Shown in pieces: positions 22,989 to 35,296 of a stretch of 64,000 bases of DNA; within the stretch, counting starts at the first letter, position 1; each line of letters opens with the position of its first letter. Position numbers and translations under genes: made by a program. Under the pieces are notes generated by a model that saw nothing but the letters and a program-made list of their open reading frames with translations, had not been told where the DNA came from and did not search any database. Source of the DNA: Garcia nutans (taxonomy: Eukaryota; Streptophyta; Magnoliopsida; Malpighiales; Euphorbiaceae); contig CANTUV010000008.1 in the NCBI GenBank assembly GCA_947685225.1, positions 44,513,501 to 44,577,500 of the forward strand, given 5' to 3'.

Positions 22989-25689
22989 TGTATATGATGG
23001 CAAAAGGCTTGATCTTGATGTGTCCAAAATTTGCTCAAACGAGCAACCTCAAATTTAGACTCGGCCCGGTCTAGAAGAAATCTCCAGCTTTACCGGATCT
23101 CCCCTGACACCTGTGTGATAAATTACAATCGTGCTAAATTAAAAGCCTAGCATTACAAACTTTGATAAAAGTAAAACTTTAACACAATGCCAATGCATAA
23201 TGCATTTACATGCTATGCCACAATGTAGTATTCCATTCAATTTAATAATATAATTTTTCATTTGTTTATGATTCACAAAAACACACATGCAAGCATGGGT
23301 CCAATAAACTAATATATTATTCAAATTTCAAAGTTACTGTTTTGGTTCAAATTGACACCAAGTGTCTAACCCCGAAGATAAATCATATCATAGTGACGCC
23401 AAACGTCTAGCCCTAAAGGCAAATAGTGAGAATAAACTATGTAACATCCCAACTAGGCTTCAAGGGCTACGCCCAACCCAGCTTCAAGGGAATGTTACAT
23501 CTTAGGCATGCCACCAAATATAGAATTCTAAAAATTGAATAACATACCAGACACACAATTATTTCATATTTTTCATTTTCAATTCCTTTCTCATATTCCA
23601 TTTTTCTCATTCATATCAATGTTATTTCATTTAATCACATCACAGAGTATTTCATAATAAAAACATATTCCATACAATTTAGCCATTTACAATGGCTTTT
23701 CACAATATTTATAATGCATACACATCAACTCACATGTCATAACACAATATATATGGATTTTCAAATGATCAAGTAGCTTAACATATTTTTTACTTAAAAT
23801 GTGTTAAGCCAAAATTAAATGCAAGTACTTTAAAACTATCAAAGCATGTACTTACCTCACTAAGCACTCAAATGCTAGCTCCCACCAACCTTCGCTTTCA
23901 ATTTGTTCTTCAACACTAGGGTTGAGAAATTCACTTCTCCTTAATGCCTATACACAATGTGATTAAATACAATCATTTAATATTACATTTTAAGGCATTT
24001 CCAACATTAAACACTAATTAAACATCACTCCTACAAATTTTAAAATTTTAACATTTCCTTACTTTAACATTAGAATTCCATTCTATTCCATTTAAATTAG
24101 TGTTTTAAGTTTATTTATATTATTAAAAACATATTTTAACATGTTTCATTCATACATATTACTTAAATACTCACTATTATTCAAAACTCTAAAATGGCAT
24201 AACTTTCACCAATGAAGGTTCTTCATTCTAACCTATTCCAATTATTAATCCAAGCTTATTTTCTTCACTAATACCATGAATTAACATGATTTAAACATTA
24301 AAATTCAACAATTCACCATTCTTTAAAAATTCTCTTTCCAAAACCCTAAACTCAACACTACCTCATCCAATCTCTAACCAAATGTAACAAAATCTATCAT
24401 TTGACTTTAAAATCTTTGTTTATGCGTCAAAACAACACATTTGGAATCAATTTGCACAATTAAAATACATGATTCTAAAAGTTCAAATTTTCCATAACCC
24501 TAAATTATCTCTCTTCACCCAACTCACACCAAACTTAATCCTTTTTTTCATTTAACTTGAAAATCATTAATAATTAATCAAAATAGCTTCATTCATACCC
24601 AATTAAAAAATTAAATCATGCTAATAGAAAATTTTAAAATTTACATATTCATACTTTCATAGAAAATCAAAAATTAAGAAAAAAAGCTTACTAACCTATT
24701 GGAAATTCGCCAAAATTTTAATTAATTCTTGAAAATTCTTGTCAAAATGAGTAATTGGATGAAGAAAAATCACTCCCATGGAGCCATGGAATTTCATTTT
24801 TTTTTTACGAAGAAAAAGAAGACTAATTTTAATTTTCTCTTTTTTTCCACTTAAAAAAATATGATCATATATAAATATTATTTTATTTTAATAAATAAAT
24901 AATTATTTTAAACCCCCAAATTACCTCTTTCAATAAAAAATAATTTATTTTAATTTATTTAAATAATTTTAAATTTATAAAGTATAATTACCATTTTGCC
25001 CTTAGACTTTTGACTTTTCCTTTAAAAGAGTTGACTAATGTATATGTTAAGTATATGTTAGGTATATTTCACATATACATTCTACTTTTTTACTTAAAAT
25101 CATTCCATTTTTCATTTAAATAATTTATTTAACTTATTTAAATTTAAATTTAATTTTAAAAATATTAGGGATATTACATGAGTTGTCTGAGTGGTGTTAG
25201 GGGCTATTAGGGATTGTTCTCTTTTATTCATTTTGGACTACTGTTGTATAATATGATTGTAGAAAGTTAAATAATAGTGTTAAGTTATTGATTTTAAGTT
25301 ATATGAGTGGTGTTATGGGCTTTTATCTTTTGTTTATTTATAGTTATCTACATAAAACATCCATAATAGATGTTGTATACTATCCAATAACAACATATAA
25401 GATACAATAATAAAAAAATAATAAATAGTAAAAAAATATAAAAGAAATATAAAAAGTTATAAAACAACCATACAGTAATATATGCATATAAAAAATATCC
25501 ACGTCCCAAATTACAAGCCATCATCATTATGGTAAGTATCCATATTTTATTAGCTAAGTGAGACCATAAGCAATAAATGTTTTAATATGACAAAAATAAT
25601 AAGTAAAACAATCAATAACAAGTTATCATTTCTCCATCAATGCCCTACTCTTATAAGTTATCATTCTTTCATCAACACCCTGCAATAAA

Positions 25690-26590
25690 ACATAAAGTTG
25701 TTAGAGATGTTAGGGTTGTTGATGTTGGAAAATAAAGTTGCAAGACAAATTTAAGTACAAAAAACCTAATTCAAATTTTAAATATTAATGTGCGTTAGTG
25801 ATGAATATTCAATATTTTAATATATTGTTAGGGGATATTAGGGGTGTGTTAGGGGTTGTTAATGTTGGAAAATAATGTTGCAAGAAAAATTTTAACAAAT
25901 ATAATCCCAATTCAATATTTAATTAACAATGTATGTTATGGATGAATATTCAGTATTTTGATATGTTGTTAGGACTTAGGGGCTATTAATATTAGAAAAT
26001 AAAGTTGTAAAACAAATTTCAACAAACACAGTCCTAATTAAAATTTTAATTAACTATGTGTATTAGAGACAAATATTTAGTGTTTTAATATGTTGTTAGG
26101 GTTGTGTTGAGGACTATTAGGAGTTGTTAATATTGAAAAATAAAGTTATAAGATAAAATTTCAGCAAACACAACTCTATTTTAATTTTTAATTAACAATG
26201 TGTATTTGGGGTAAATATTCAGTGTTTTAATATATTGTTAGGGGGGTGTTTGAAGTTGTTAGAGGGTTGTTAATATTAGAAAATAAAGTTGCAAGATAAA
26301 TTTCAGCAAATATAATCATAAATCAATTTTTAACTAACAATGTGTATTAAAGAAGCCTCTGATAGCTCATAACAGCCTAACAACCTCTAACAATAATGGA
26401 GAATCAATAACACATCAGAAATACTCATAAAATACAAAAGTTCAAATTTGAAAATACTTAATCACTTTTAATAACACAAAAACATTCGTCTCTAACAGTC
26501 CCTAACATTCTCTAATAGTCCCTAATAATACCTAACAATAAAAAAAATCAAGAAGACACTAGAAAAAACTCTAAAAAATACAAAGCTCAT
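25690..26590. repeat. Right terminal inverted repeat of the Mutator-like element
   Basis: It is the reverse complement of the left arm. Inverted cores lie near 25800, 25940, 26066 and 26210, then a partial unit at about 26341 runs into the non-repetitive outer part (26350-26590), which matches 7836-7932 plus 20458-20600. It has four to five units against six on the left, so the arms differ in copy number. Confidence 0.65.
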
Positions 26591-28900
26591 TTTTTATTAT
26601 GCACTACTACTTTCTTAAATTATAACCATTTAAAAAATGAAAATGTGAAAATTTGATTAAATAAATAAAATGGTTTTCGTTTAGATTAAAAGAAGTGCAT
26701 AATTTTTTATTTTAAATATTATTTTTTTAAGGACAAAGGTCTAATTTGGACCATATACTATAGTGAATAGACCAGATTAGCTCTTAAAATTTTTTTTGAA
26801 CAAAATTAAAACTTTTTTTAATTCGAGCTAAATAGAAACTTTTTAACGGAACCATTAACTGAACTAATAGAAAGATCCAATTTGGACCTTAGTTAAATAT
26901 TAGGGTACAAAATGAACTTTTTATAATTTATTAATATTAATATAATATTTTTAAAAATTATTTATTAATAAATAATTTTTAATAAATAAATCTTTTATAT
27001 TAATAATTCATAATATTAAATAAATAATTTTTATAATATCATAATTTTTTTAAAAATTTAACAAAAAAAATTTATAATATTAAAATTTTTTGTATTTTTC
27101 TTTAATTTTTATATTTTATTTTTTTAAAAATTTTTAAAAGTTATTTTCTTAAAAAAAACCCACTAAATTAAAAATTAAAAAGAAATCATGGCTTAAAAAT
27201 TTATAATTTATTTACACGAAGATAATAACATTAAATGAAATTAACAAAATAAAAAAAACCATAATATACATATATGATACACAAAATATATATACGATAA
27301 ATTTAATTTTTAACTTTTATATGCATAATATGTAAAATAAATTTATATTATTTTCTTAAAAAAAACTCACCGAATTAAAAATGAAAAAGAAATCATGGCT
27401 TAAAGATTTATAATTTATTTACACGAAGTTAATAATATTAAATGAAATTAATAAAATAAATAAAAATCATAATATTCGTATATGATACATAAAATATATA
27501 TACGGCAAGCTTAATTTTTAACTTTTATATGCATAATATGTAAAATGAATTTATAAATAAATTTAATAATTTTTTATTATAATATTTTTATATATTTACT
27601 TTTTTATATTTATGAGATTTATTTCCTATTTAAAATCAAAATCAAAATTTATCTTTATAAAAATTAATATATTTTTTATATTAAAAATAAAATTTTACTT
27701 TTATAAATTGAAAATGTAATTTATTTTTATTATTTTGCTAGAATATATTTATTTAATAGTAAAGCTTGAAAAAAAAATGAAAATTTTACTTGAAGTGAGG
27801 AAGGAGATACTTTTATAAATGAAAAAAAAATTAAAGTATTTTTGAAATTTTTTTAATGTGTAATATTTTTGAAATTGAATTCATTTTAAGGTTAGTTATG
27901 TAAAAAGCCTTTGTTCTAAACTTATAAAATTTATTTAAATTTGAATGAAACACGGAAAAACAAAAAATTGCTTAAGTTTTATGTTCTGTAATTTCTTTCT
28001 TTTTTTTAAAAAAACTTTTTGAAGTGAAAGTATAATATTGTTTTTCCTTGAAAAAAAGAAAAGAAAATTAAAGAAAATTTGAAGTGGACCTAGTCTTAGT
28101 GCGTTAAAATTGCAATTGAATAATCAACATAATTAACATTACTTGTCCCTTCAACTTTTCATTACCGAAATAGACAATATTTAGAAGTGGTTAATTATCA
28201 CAAATTCACAAATGAGGAAGAATCCACTACAAGTCAATCCTTGCTAGTGCTGCTTGACATTTCTATCTTTTTCCACATCAGTTTTCCTCCAAAACAGGCT
28301 TCTCTTTATGAAAACTTTCCAAATGTCATTATGTTTCCCAATCTTTCTTTTCATTTTTATTTTTTAATTCGACGGACAGAGTATTAGAATTTAGAGACGC
28401 CATAAAATTAAAAAGAGAAATCACCAGACCAAGAGCATGAGATTAGCAAAGCCATTCGATCAACATCCCCAATAAGCTACACATTCGAATGCAATTAAAA
28501 GTTTAAACTAGAGTTGCAAATTCACGAAAAGTTGGTATTTTTAACCAATGGCCATTAAAAAACATTAACCTAACAACTCCAATTTTACAAGAATGAGATT
28601 CTATTTTACCAATTTCTATGTTAGGAAAAATATAATTGATAAAATTTAATTCTTTGAAACCCACCCCCCACTAAAAAAAGACATTTTAAAAGAACTGAAC
28701 TCAAATCAATGAAATGATTTTGACACGAATCCAATTCATTTAATAAAATCAACCATTAAAAACTCAAAAAATCCTTGTTTTAAAGTAAATGAGGCTATTT
28801 TCTATAAGAGTAAAAACGAGAAAACAATCACATTCTTTTTTGCTTTTTAATTATTAACATTTATTCCAAACAACGTTATTAATAAATTAAGTTCTCTTCA
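26591..28900. other. Very AT-rich DNA with one tandem duplication
   Basis: No gene is supported. A 207-bp unit is duplicated head to tail (27141-27347, 27348-27555). GGTCTAATTTGGACC near 26739 and ATCCAATTTGGACCTTAG near 26876 look like an inverted-repeat pair of a small decayed element about 150 bp long. A 66-codon frame at 28187 has no recognisable features. Confidence 0.5.
27141..27555. repeat. Head-to-tail duplication of a 207-bp unit
   Basis: Both copies start TTATTTTCTTAAAAAAAA and share AGAAATCATGGCTTAAA, TTATTTACACGAAG, and a TTTTATATGCATAATATG end. They differ by scattered substitutions (a tenth or so), so the duplication is not recent. Confidence 0.8.
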
Positions 28901-31379
28901 TAAAATTCAATTGAATTTAACTTGATTTAAATTTTGCGTGAGTTGGGTGTCTAACACTGCTTTCGTGAAACCGACCACAAAATATGGTACTGCAACTAAT
29001 ATCTCCAGCAACAACCATAGGCCGTAAGCAACGCACATGCAGCCGAGGCAAACTAACACAAGATTATCATCTAATGACATCTTTTCACCAAACAGCAGTC
29101 AATTATCAGTTACCTTCAAAATGTCTCCGGTATGTTTTTTGTGAAAAAACACTAGATTCATTTACTTGTAATAAATCAGAGAAGCATTCAAGGGTCCAAA
29201 GGGATCAGATGACAAGAAATGATATTTGTCCAAAGGGAGTAACTGAAGGCACAAAAATGATGCACTGCTGCAAATTACTCTGCAACTCAATTGCCCTTCT
29301 AAATTCTAATAATGTTGATAGTTCGGAATGGAAATAAAAGCGTAACATCAGTGCTCAAAACATTTCAACAGTCTTTTCCTACTAGACTAACATATCTTCC
29401 GAAGAGGATGAAGGACAAATTCTTCAATTGTTGTTGATGTTTCTGAAAACTTGCAGAAAACAAGAATATAATTGCACACAAGAAATGGAGAAATGAATGA
29501 AGACTAAAAAAGAAGAGCTTGATCAGCAAACACATACATCCTCATTTGACAATACCCAGGAATTCACTGAAGGCTTGACAAATATGAACATAGAAAGGCT
29601 GGTGATAATCACATTTACATCAATAACTTCCTTATGAAACAAAGAATCTATGGACATTTCAATGCAAAGTACTACTATTTCATTTATTTTTTCCACAAAA
29701 TTTAACAGCAGTATTGGAAGTATCGACCTCTACAGACCACAGAAGTGAAGGGGATATTCTTCAACAGGAAAGAACATGGGATATTATATACTATTCCCTG
29801 AAAAACCCAGATTCAAGAACTTCAAGATTTGAATGATTATTTTAATTTTAGGACATTCCTTCTAACATGATTTTAAGTATCCAATTGACTCACTAAATAT
29901 AGTCTATAAGGTATCTCTAGAATATGCCAGCTAAAGGAGTCTTAAAGATTGATGATAGGAGACAAAAAACAGAACTATTGAAGAAGTTGGGAAAAAGAAA
30001 GAATTAAAGAAATAATGCTCAAAATTTCCACCTCTTTTTTTTTTTTTTTTTTTTTGAACTAGGAGAAGCTATGCAAAGTCATCCAATTGATGCTATAAGG
30101 ATCAGGTGACTAAGAACTTCAGGAAAAACAGTTTTTATTCTTTTTCAAAACTCACCAATTACAATTCCATCAATGTCTCTAATGTAATGACCTACTCATC
30201 TGAATTAAAAAACAATTAGCCATCTAATTGACCTGAAACCAAGTGTTCAATTTACTAGATGGAAAACCTAATAGTCATTTATTCATGTAAAGATTCAGTT
30301 AGGACAGTAGGACAGGCGTCATACAATGACATAATTGATGATTCACATCAAAAGCTACTTTGCCTACTTTGCTGCTTGGAAGTTACCCTAATTAGCAAAG
30401 AATTCAAGCTTACACATTTGTTTTTGATGCATATTAGTTCAAAAAAGAAAGATTTGAAAGAAAAAACAGAAAAGTATTGGTAGAATACTTGCATTTTACC
30501 AGTTAATGGTCACTGCACGGAAATAACAGAGTTAGTTTCTCCAAATGTGTGTGCACACAACCCAGGCATTAGATTCACCTTGCAGCTGTTATGAATTCTG
30601 GAACATTTCCTTGAATTCATGACATAAACCATTCAACAAATAGATAAAAGGTTATCTTGTATTCCATTAGAAAGTATCAGTTCCAAAAATGTAGTTTGTC
30701 CCAGCGCCCTTCTCAAAAATCCAGTGGCAGGCCCCACATGGAAGTCAAAGTTACTTGAGGTACAGTTAGCAATTATTATGGCTCGAGATTGACCCAAAAT
30801 TTGGTATCCCAATCAACTAGAAAATGGCATTATCCATAAGGCATAAGAAAAAGAAGCACACTCTTACAAGGAAGGGGGATGTTGCTACTTGTTACATACA
30901 TGGAAAATAAAAAAGAGGTGGATGGTACAATTTCTTCAACAGAAGCAAGATTACAAAATAAGACCATCAACACAAGCAAGATTAAAAAATAATACCATCA
31001 ACACAAAATCAATTAACTAAAAGCAATTTGCAAATAAAATGGTATATCCAAGATAAATATCAAATGGACTAAACAACACACATCAATCATATGTTGTTAC
31101 AACGACCCAGATACTCAAAGCAAATGAACACACAAGCATTTAATGTAATAGACTCATAGGAGACATATCAAAATCATAAGAACACAAAAATAAATATTAA
31201 AAGACAATATATAGCAACAGAAGCCATAAGCTTGACAATTACACACAAGAAAGCATCATTAGCTGTTCAATTATCATCCAGAGAACATAAACATCACGAG
31301 ACATAACAGATTAATAGTAGATAAAACCCTAAACAGCAAATTAAAATTCTTAGTCATGTAATTAAAAGGGTAAATCTTC
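28901..31379 (-). other. Non-repetitive flank downstream of the membrane-protein gene, possible transcribed region
   Basis: Base composition is more balanced and less repetitive than on either side, and no retroelement features are visible. On the minus strand it lies 3' of the gene at 31380-31979 and may hold 3' UTR or further exons. A 21-base T run at 30035-30055 is on the plus strand. A 117-codon plus-strand frame (28984-29337) and a 74-codon frame (30259-30483) match no family I know; I do not call them genes. Confidence 0.35.
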
Positions 31380-31979
31380 TCATACCGCTTGCTTAGGTAG
31401 GGAATCGGTCTCAGGAATCTTAACATAACCAATCTTCTTAGGGCTAACATCTTCTTCTTCATCTTCATCCTCACCATCAAATTCCTCGTAGCGGTAATCG
31501 TAACGGGTGGAGAAAAGATACCAAACCAAGTACATAGTAGCAGCGGTGAGAGCGCCACAGCCAACACCAAAAAGCAAGGCAACAACAACACTAAGAATGT
31601 CCTTAGTGCGATCGCGGAGAGAGCTCATGTCATAAGAAGAGAGACCAAAAGGCAAAAGAGGATAAGCCTCCTGACGGCGTTGAGGGTCAGAGTCAGAAAA
31701 GGAATCGTCATCATCATCAGGACGGAAAATCTTGCTATCAAGGACTATATCGGAGGAATAGGACCGTTGTTGGCTGATCTCAGTGACGATGGTGACGAAT
31801 CCAGAGGAAGAAGGGTCATTGTTGTTGACAGACTTAGGTTTAAGGTAAAGGGGCCTGATTGAAAAGGTATAAGAGGAGATGAGAAGGGTTTTGCAAGGTC
31901 TGGCTGATGCAGAAATTGAAAGAAGAGAAATGAGGATTGAGAGAAGAAGCAGCAGCTTTGGATATGAAGAAGAAGCCAT
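31380..31979 (-). CDS. Plant single-pass membrane protein of unknown function, 199 aa
   Basis: This is the only convincing host gene. The chosen start (ATG at 31977-31979, context ACAACAATGGCT) gives an N-terminal signal peptide (basic K8, leucine-rich 9-22, small residues SASA before R27). The likely lumenal or extracellular part (27-127) has ARPCKTLLISSYTFSIRP and an aspartate-rich stretch (88-92). A transmembrane helix lies at about 128-156 (DILSVVVALLFGVGCG...), followed by a cytosolic acidic tail (EEFDGEDEDEEED) and a C-terminus KKIGYVKIPETDSLPKQAV. A type I membrane topology follows. I recognise the type as a conserved plant protein but cannot name it. The TATA box at 32074-32083 supports the start and rules out an upstream ATG. 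The stop TGA overlaps a splice-donor-like GTATGAG, so a further exon is possible. Codon use is normal and no breaks are seen. Confidence 0.75.
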   Translation of the reverse strand: MASSSYPKLLLLLSILISLLSISASARPCKTLLISSYTFSIRPLYLKPKSVNNNDPSSSGFVTIVTEISQQRSYSSDIVLDSKIFRPDDDDDSFSDSDPQRRQEAYPLLPFGLSSYDMSSLRDRTKDILSVVVALLFGVGCGALTAATMYLVWYLFSTRYDYRYEEFDGEDEDEEEDVSPKKIGYVKIPETDSLPKQAV

Positions 31980-32073
31980 TGTTGTCGCCGTGGAAGAGAA
32001 AAATTTTACAGAGACGCTTGTGGAAATCAAAATGAATATAAGACGACAGCTTGGACTTGGCCAGTCAGAGAAG

Positions 32074-32083
32074 TATATATATA
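32074..32083 (-). promoter_or_regulatory. TATA box of the membrane-protein gene
   Basis: TATATATATA on the minus strand, in context GGCTATATATATACTTC. Transcription would start about 30 bp further, near 32045, leaving a 5' UTR of about 65 nt before the ATG at 31979. The position is typical of plant TATA promoters. Confidence 0.6.
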
Positions 32084-32100
32084 GCCTCATTGTATATGGT

Positions 32101-34023
32101 CATTGAAATTGTCAAACCCACTTCTAAATAAATAATTAATTTATTTGCTGTAAAAATAATCTCTAACTATATAATTTAGTTATAAATAAAACAGGAATGT
32201 CATGTTAACACTAAATAATTTTTTTTAAATCACTAGGTAATCATGGGTATGATTTACAGTGAACTGTAAATCTAATCATAAATTAATAATCTGATATATA
32301 AATTGAACTAAAATAAAAAAAAATTAATTTATAATTGAAATCGAGACTAAATTATAAGGATTCAGTTTAAATTTATAATTTTTGAAACCTAAATCGAAAT
32401 TGAAACCAGCAATTCAAAATCATAAAAAATAAAAATCAATATATATTAATATTGACCCATATATTAATTTTTACATATATTGTACCTTTCAATTGTAATA
32501 ATAAATATTTAAAATTACATAGTTGAATGCATGTATTTATAATAAAAAATTTTATTTGTAAAAACTTATCATTATTATTACAATTAATATATTAATTATT
32601 ATTATTAATTTATTTTTTTAATAATTAATATTATTTAACTTAATTTATATCATCAAATTTATGAGTTAAGTGTTTAATCTCATGAAAATATTTTTAATTA
32701 TAAATTAAAAAATAAAGTTGAATTGACGGTTTAAATTGAAACCATCATGCCTTTCAAAAGCTTGAATCTTAACCGAACTGACTTTTGTTGGTTAAGGTTA
32801 AGGTTCATGATTTTTATGAATCAAAATCGGCAGTTTTGAATCAGCGATTTCGATTAATCGAATCGTGGCTATGGTTGCTATCAAGGTACAGTCTGGTGAC
32901 CAGAAATGTATGTTGCTTCCACATAGATCTCGAGTTCGAGTCTACTAGGTATTCTCCCTCCCCATATGTATAATTTATCAAAAAAGAAAATAATTTTTTT
33001 ATTTTTTCATAATTTTTTTTGATAAAATACTAAATAATTTTTTAATTACCTCTTAAAATATAATGTTTATTTTTATGATGCCAAATCAAAAACGACTTAT
33101 TCCTATATTTTATCTATTTTTTCATATATTTTTATTTCATTATTTATGCATTTTATTTAATTTTTTATATATATTACACGAATATTATTATTATCTTATT
33201 TTTTTCCTTTTTAGATTCACTAAAACAATAAATGGATTTTTCTCAAAAAAAAAAAAGGATTTATAACTTTAGAATAATTATTAAGTTCCTCATTACTAAT
33301 AAAAGATTTTTTTTAATCCAATGTATCAATATTTTTCCATTGCTAAAAAGATATAATATTTTCCCTTTCCATCAATAACTTTCAAATCAAACTCATTTAT
33401 TTTTTTTAATATAAAATAAAATTTCACTAACAGATAAAAAAATACATATATAAGGCACAAAATTATATAATTTTAAAATATATAAGATGTACACAACTAA
33501 TAAAGTTATTGAATTTCTCTAAACTTTTTCGATGTAAACAGTGGATAATTATAACATGTCATTGGCAATCTGACTTTCAGCGGAACACTTATTCCATCTA
33601 TCATTTGTAGAAAAGACACCTCTATTTTAGAAGAAAAAATAAATTTTATTAGAAATGGACAAACTTCTATTTTATGAGGACACATAACCTTTAGAAAATG
33701 AAGGACAACATAATAAAAACTTAAATTGTATTAAATTTTATTCTAAAATATAAAGAAATACGAAAATAAGAACAAACACTAAATTTCATATTTATATTGA
33801 TTTGACAATTATTTTAAAAACAAATCACAAATATAACACATAAAACCAAAAAGAGGACACACATTAATCAAAGATGAAGAAATAAAAAAAAATAACTACT
33901 AAATTTTAGATCTATATTGATCAAAAAATTATTTTGAGAATAAATAAAAATATACAGTAGTGCATAAGAAAGAAAAGTGAAGAAAGACTGAGGGACTGCC
34001 GCATGTCAATGAATTGGCAACAG
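32101..34023. other. AT-rich intergenic DNA upstream of the gene
   Basis: No gene is visible. Poly-A/T runs are frequent. Stretches such as AAATCGAAATTGAAACC (about 32390) and CGATTTCGATTAATCGAATC (about 32846) suggest a decayed foldback element at about 32280-32870. A SINE-like fragment follows at 32860-32990. The remainder to the left end of element B shows nothing I can support. Confidence 0.4.
32860..32990 (+). mobile_element. tRNA-derived SINE-like fragment
   Basis: A Pol III box-B-like GAGTTCGAGTC lies at 32932-32942, followed by CTACTAGGTATTCTCCCTCC and an A-rich end (about 32980-32992). Upstream GTGGCTATGGTTGCTATCAAGG could be a decayed box A at roughly the right distance (about 60-70 bp). 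The length fits a short or truncated SINE. No target-site duplication is obvious. Confidence 0.4.
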
Positions 34024-34028
34024 TCTCA

Positions 34029-35296
34029 TGTTGCACTCGAATTAAGTACTACTACAAAGCGTCACTCGCAAGTATACGAGGTAGCTGTAGCAAAGGTGAT
34101 CGTCCCAAGGTCATTTCCCCAAGAAGGTATGGTTCGTAATAGCTTGATTGACAAGTATTTAAATGTGGAAGTTTAATGTTTGAGTTGCGACTTTAAAGCA
34201 ATTAAGACTAAAAGTGTTGTGCGTAGGGTTGGTGTGTGATGGGTGCACAAGATCAAATCGATTCTTGGGAAAGTGCCTAGGGTTATAGGTCCATTCAATC
34301 AAAGCTCAATTCTCAATTGTCCATTAACATAACCTTGTAAATTAATTTGTTCCTTAAGGTTAATTAGTCAATTACCCATCAATTAGTTCTCACATTCATG
34401 AATTAGCAATAACCAATTATTTCACATTATCAAATTAATGAAACCCTAAAACTTATATTTCTAATTCATTCATAGGTTGGTCGATTATATAGTTCCGATA
34501 TCGGATTTCACCTCTCGGTCCGTCATCCAATATTCAAAGATTAATAGGTAGCTAATCCATCAACCTAGCATTTAACACAATACAATCAACCAACAACAAG
34601 GTACATCAATATAAATATCAAATCAAAGCATTCAACCAAATATGCTACAAGCCCTAGGCATGGATATTTAGCTCAACATCATCAATTTATAATATTCATT
34701 CAACTCAATATAAAACAAATACAAATTGTCCATTGCAATATCAATTCTATTAATACAACAACAACAATAAGAAATGAATTAAAGAGAGAATAGAAAAACC
34801 CCTTGTGAAGATGCCAAGAGTAGGATTGCTAGTCTTTCTCCTAGCTCCACTTGATGTATGATGAAGAACTCAAGCCCTCTTCAATGGTTGATTCCCCTTT
34901 GCAATGTGGAATGGAGCTTTCTCAAGTCACCAAACCTTTGGATGGAGCTTTCTCAAGTCACCAACACTTCAATTGATTGTGCCTTTGGAAGATGGAATGG
35001 AGCTTTCTCAAGTCACCAATCCCTTCAATGAAGCTTCTTCAACCTTCAAGAGCTTGTTAACCCAATTTATCCCAAAGAACCTCAATGATCTTATCAATGG
35101 AAGATGGAGAAGGTGGAGAGAATGGAAATGGAGATGAAGATGAAGGGGTAAGGGAGAGTGTCACTCTCTCCCTCTCCCACGTTTTTGCAGAAATTGTTCA
35201 TGCACAAAGAAGACTCCTCTAATTTCCCCCTTCTTCTCTTTTTAATTCATTCAAAAACACCCCCATGCCTTCCAACTCACACCATTTTACTTTTTT
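34029..35296 (-). repeat. 3' LTR of element B, first part (continues at 45456-46287)
   Basis: This part matches 49366-50572 of the other LTR. The junction with element C is clear from the uninterrupted copy, which reads ACTTTGTTCCCC at 50571-50582. The left copy has small differences, for example extra TCGGATTTCACCTCTCGG text near 34502 absent from the right copy. Confidence 0.9.

Larger units (their letters stand above)
22027..25178 (-). mobile_element. Element E: solo LTR of a chromovirus-type retrotransposon, minus strand
   Basis: The ends are TGTAACATCCC (22027) and GGGATATTACA (25178), flanked by identical 5-bp duplications TGAGT (22022-22026, 25179-25183). Read on the minus strand it starts TGTAATATCCC, exactly like element C's LTR, and shares the layout: TGTATATGTGAAATATAC, a GTCAAAAGTC block, CCATGG-rich stretch, then a GGTTAGTAAGC splice-donor-like block. 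There are no primer site, polypurine tract or coding regions inside, so a 3.15-kb solo LTR formed by LTR-LTR recombination is the best reading. The interior has odd duplications (22491-22988; 60-bp repeats at 22027 and 23440). It sits in the centre of the Mutator-like element. Confidence 0.7.
7836..26590. mobile_element. Mutator-like element with long tandem-repeat inverted termini, split by elements A and E
   Basis: The left arm (about 7836-7932 continuing at 20458-21530) and the right arm (about 25690-26590) are inverted copies. Both run from a TTTTCTTTATTAATAGG-like edge through TTAGGGACTATTAGAG, GTGTTATTGATT and GTTAGAGG, into tandem units that each carry an AATATATTAAAACACTGAATATTC-like core. 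Long inverted repeats around a short centre are typical of Mutator-like elements. The centre is about 1 kb (21531-22026 plus 25184-25689) and has one short coding remnant. Element A sits in the left arm and solo LTR E in the centre, each with a clean 5-bp duplication. The outer ends and the 9-bp duplication expected for this superfamily were not found, so the superfamily is inference. Confidence 0.6.

Noticed and set aside
28984..29337. 117-codon plus-strand open frame
   Set aside because: No recognisable motif, no promoter or Kozak support, opposite strand to the neighbouring gene's likely 3' region.
30035..30055. Poly-T run as the tail of a processed retrocopy
   Set aside because: No gene-like sequence or flanking target duplication could be found next to it.
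31980..32090. An upstream ATG extending the host gene by 37 codons
   Set aside because: It lies over the TATA box, and starting there would bury the signal peptide; the ATG at 31979 has a good context and position.
32881..32942. A true tRNA gene
   Set aside because: The box-B-like motif has no cloverleaf or matching acceptor stem around it; a SINE fragment explains it better.
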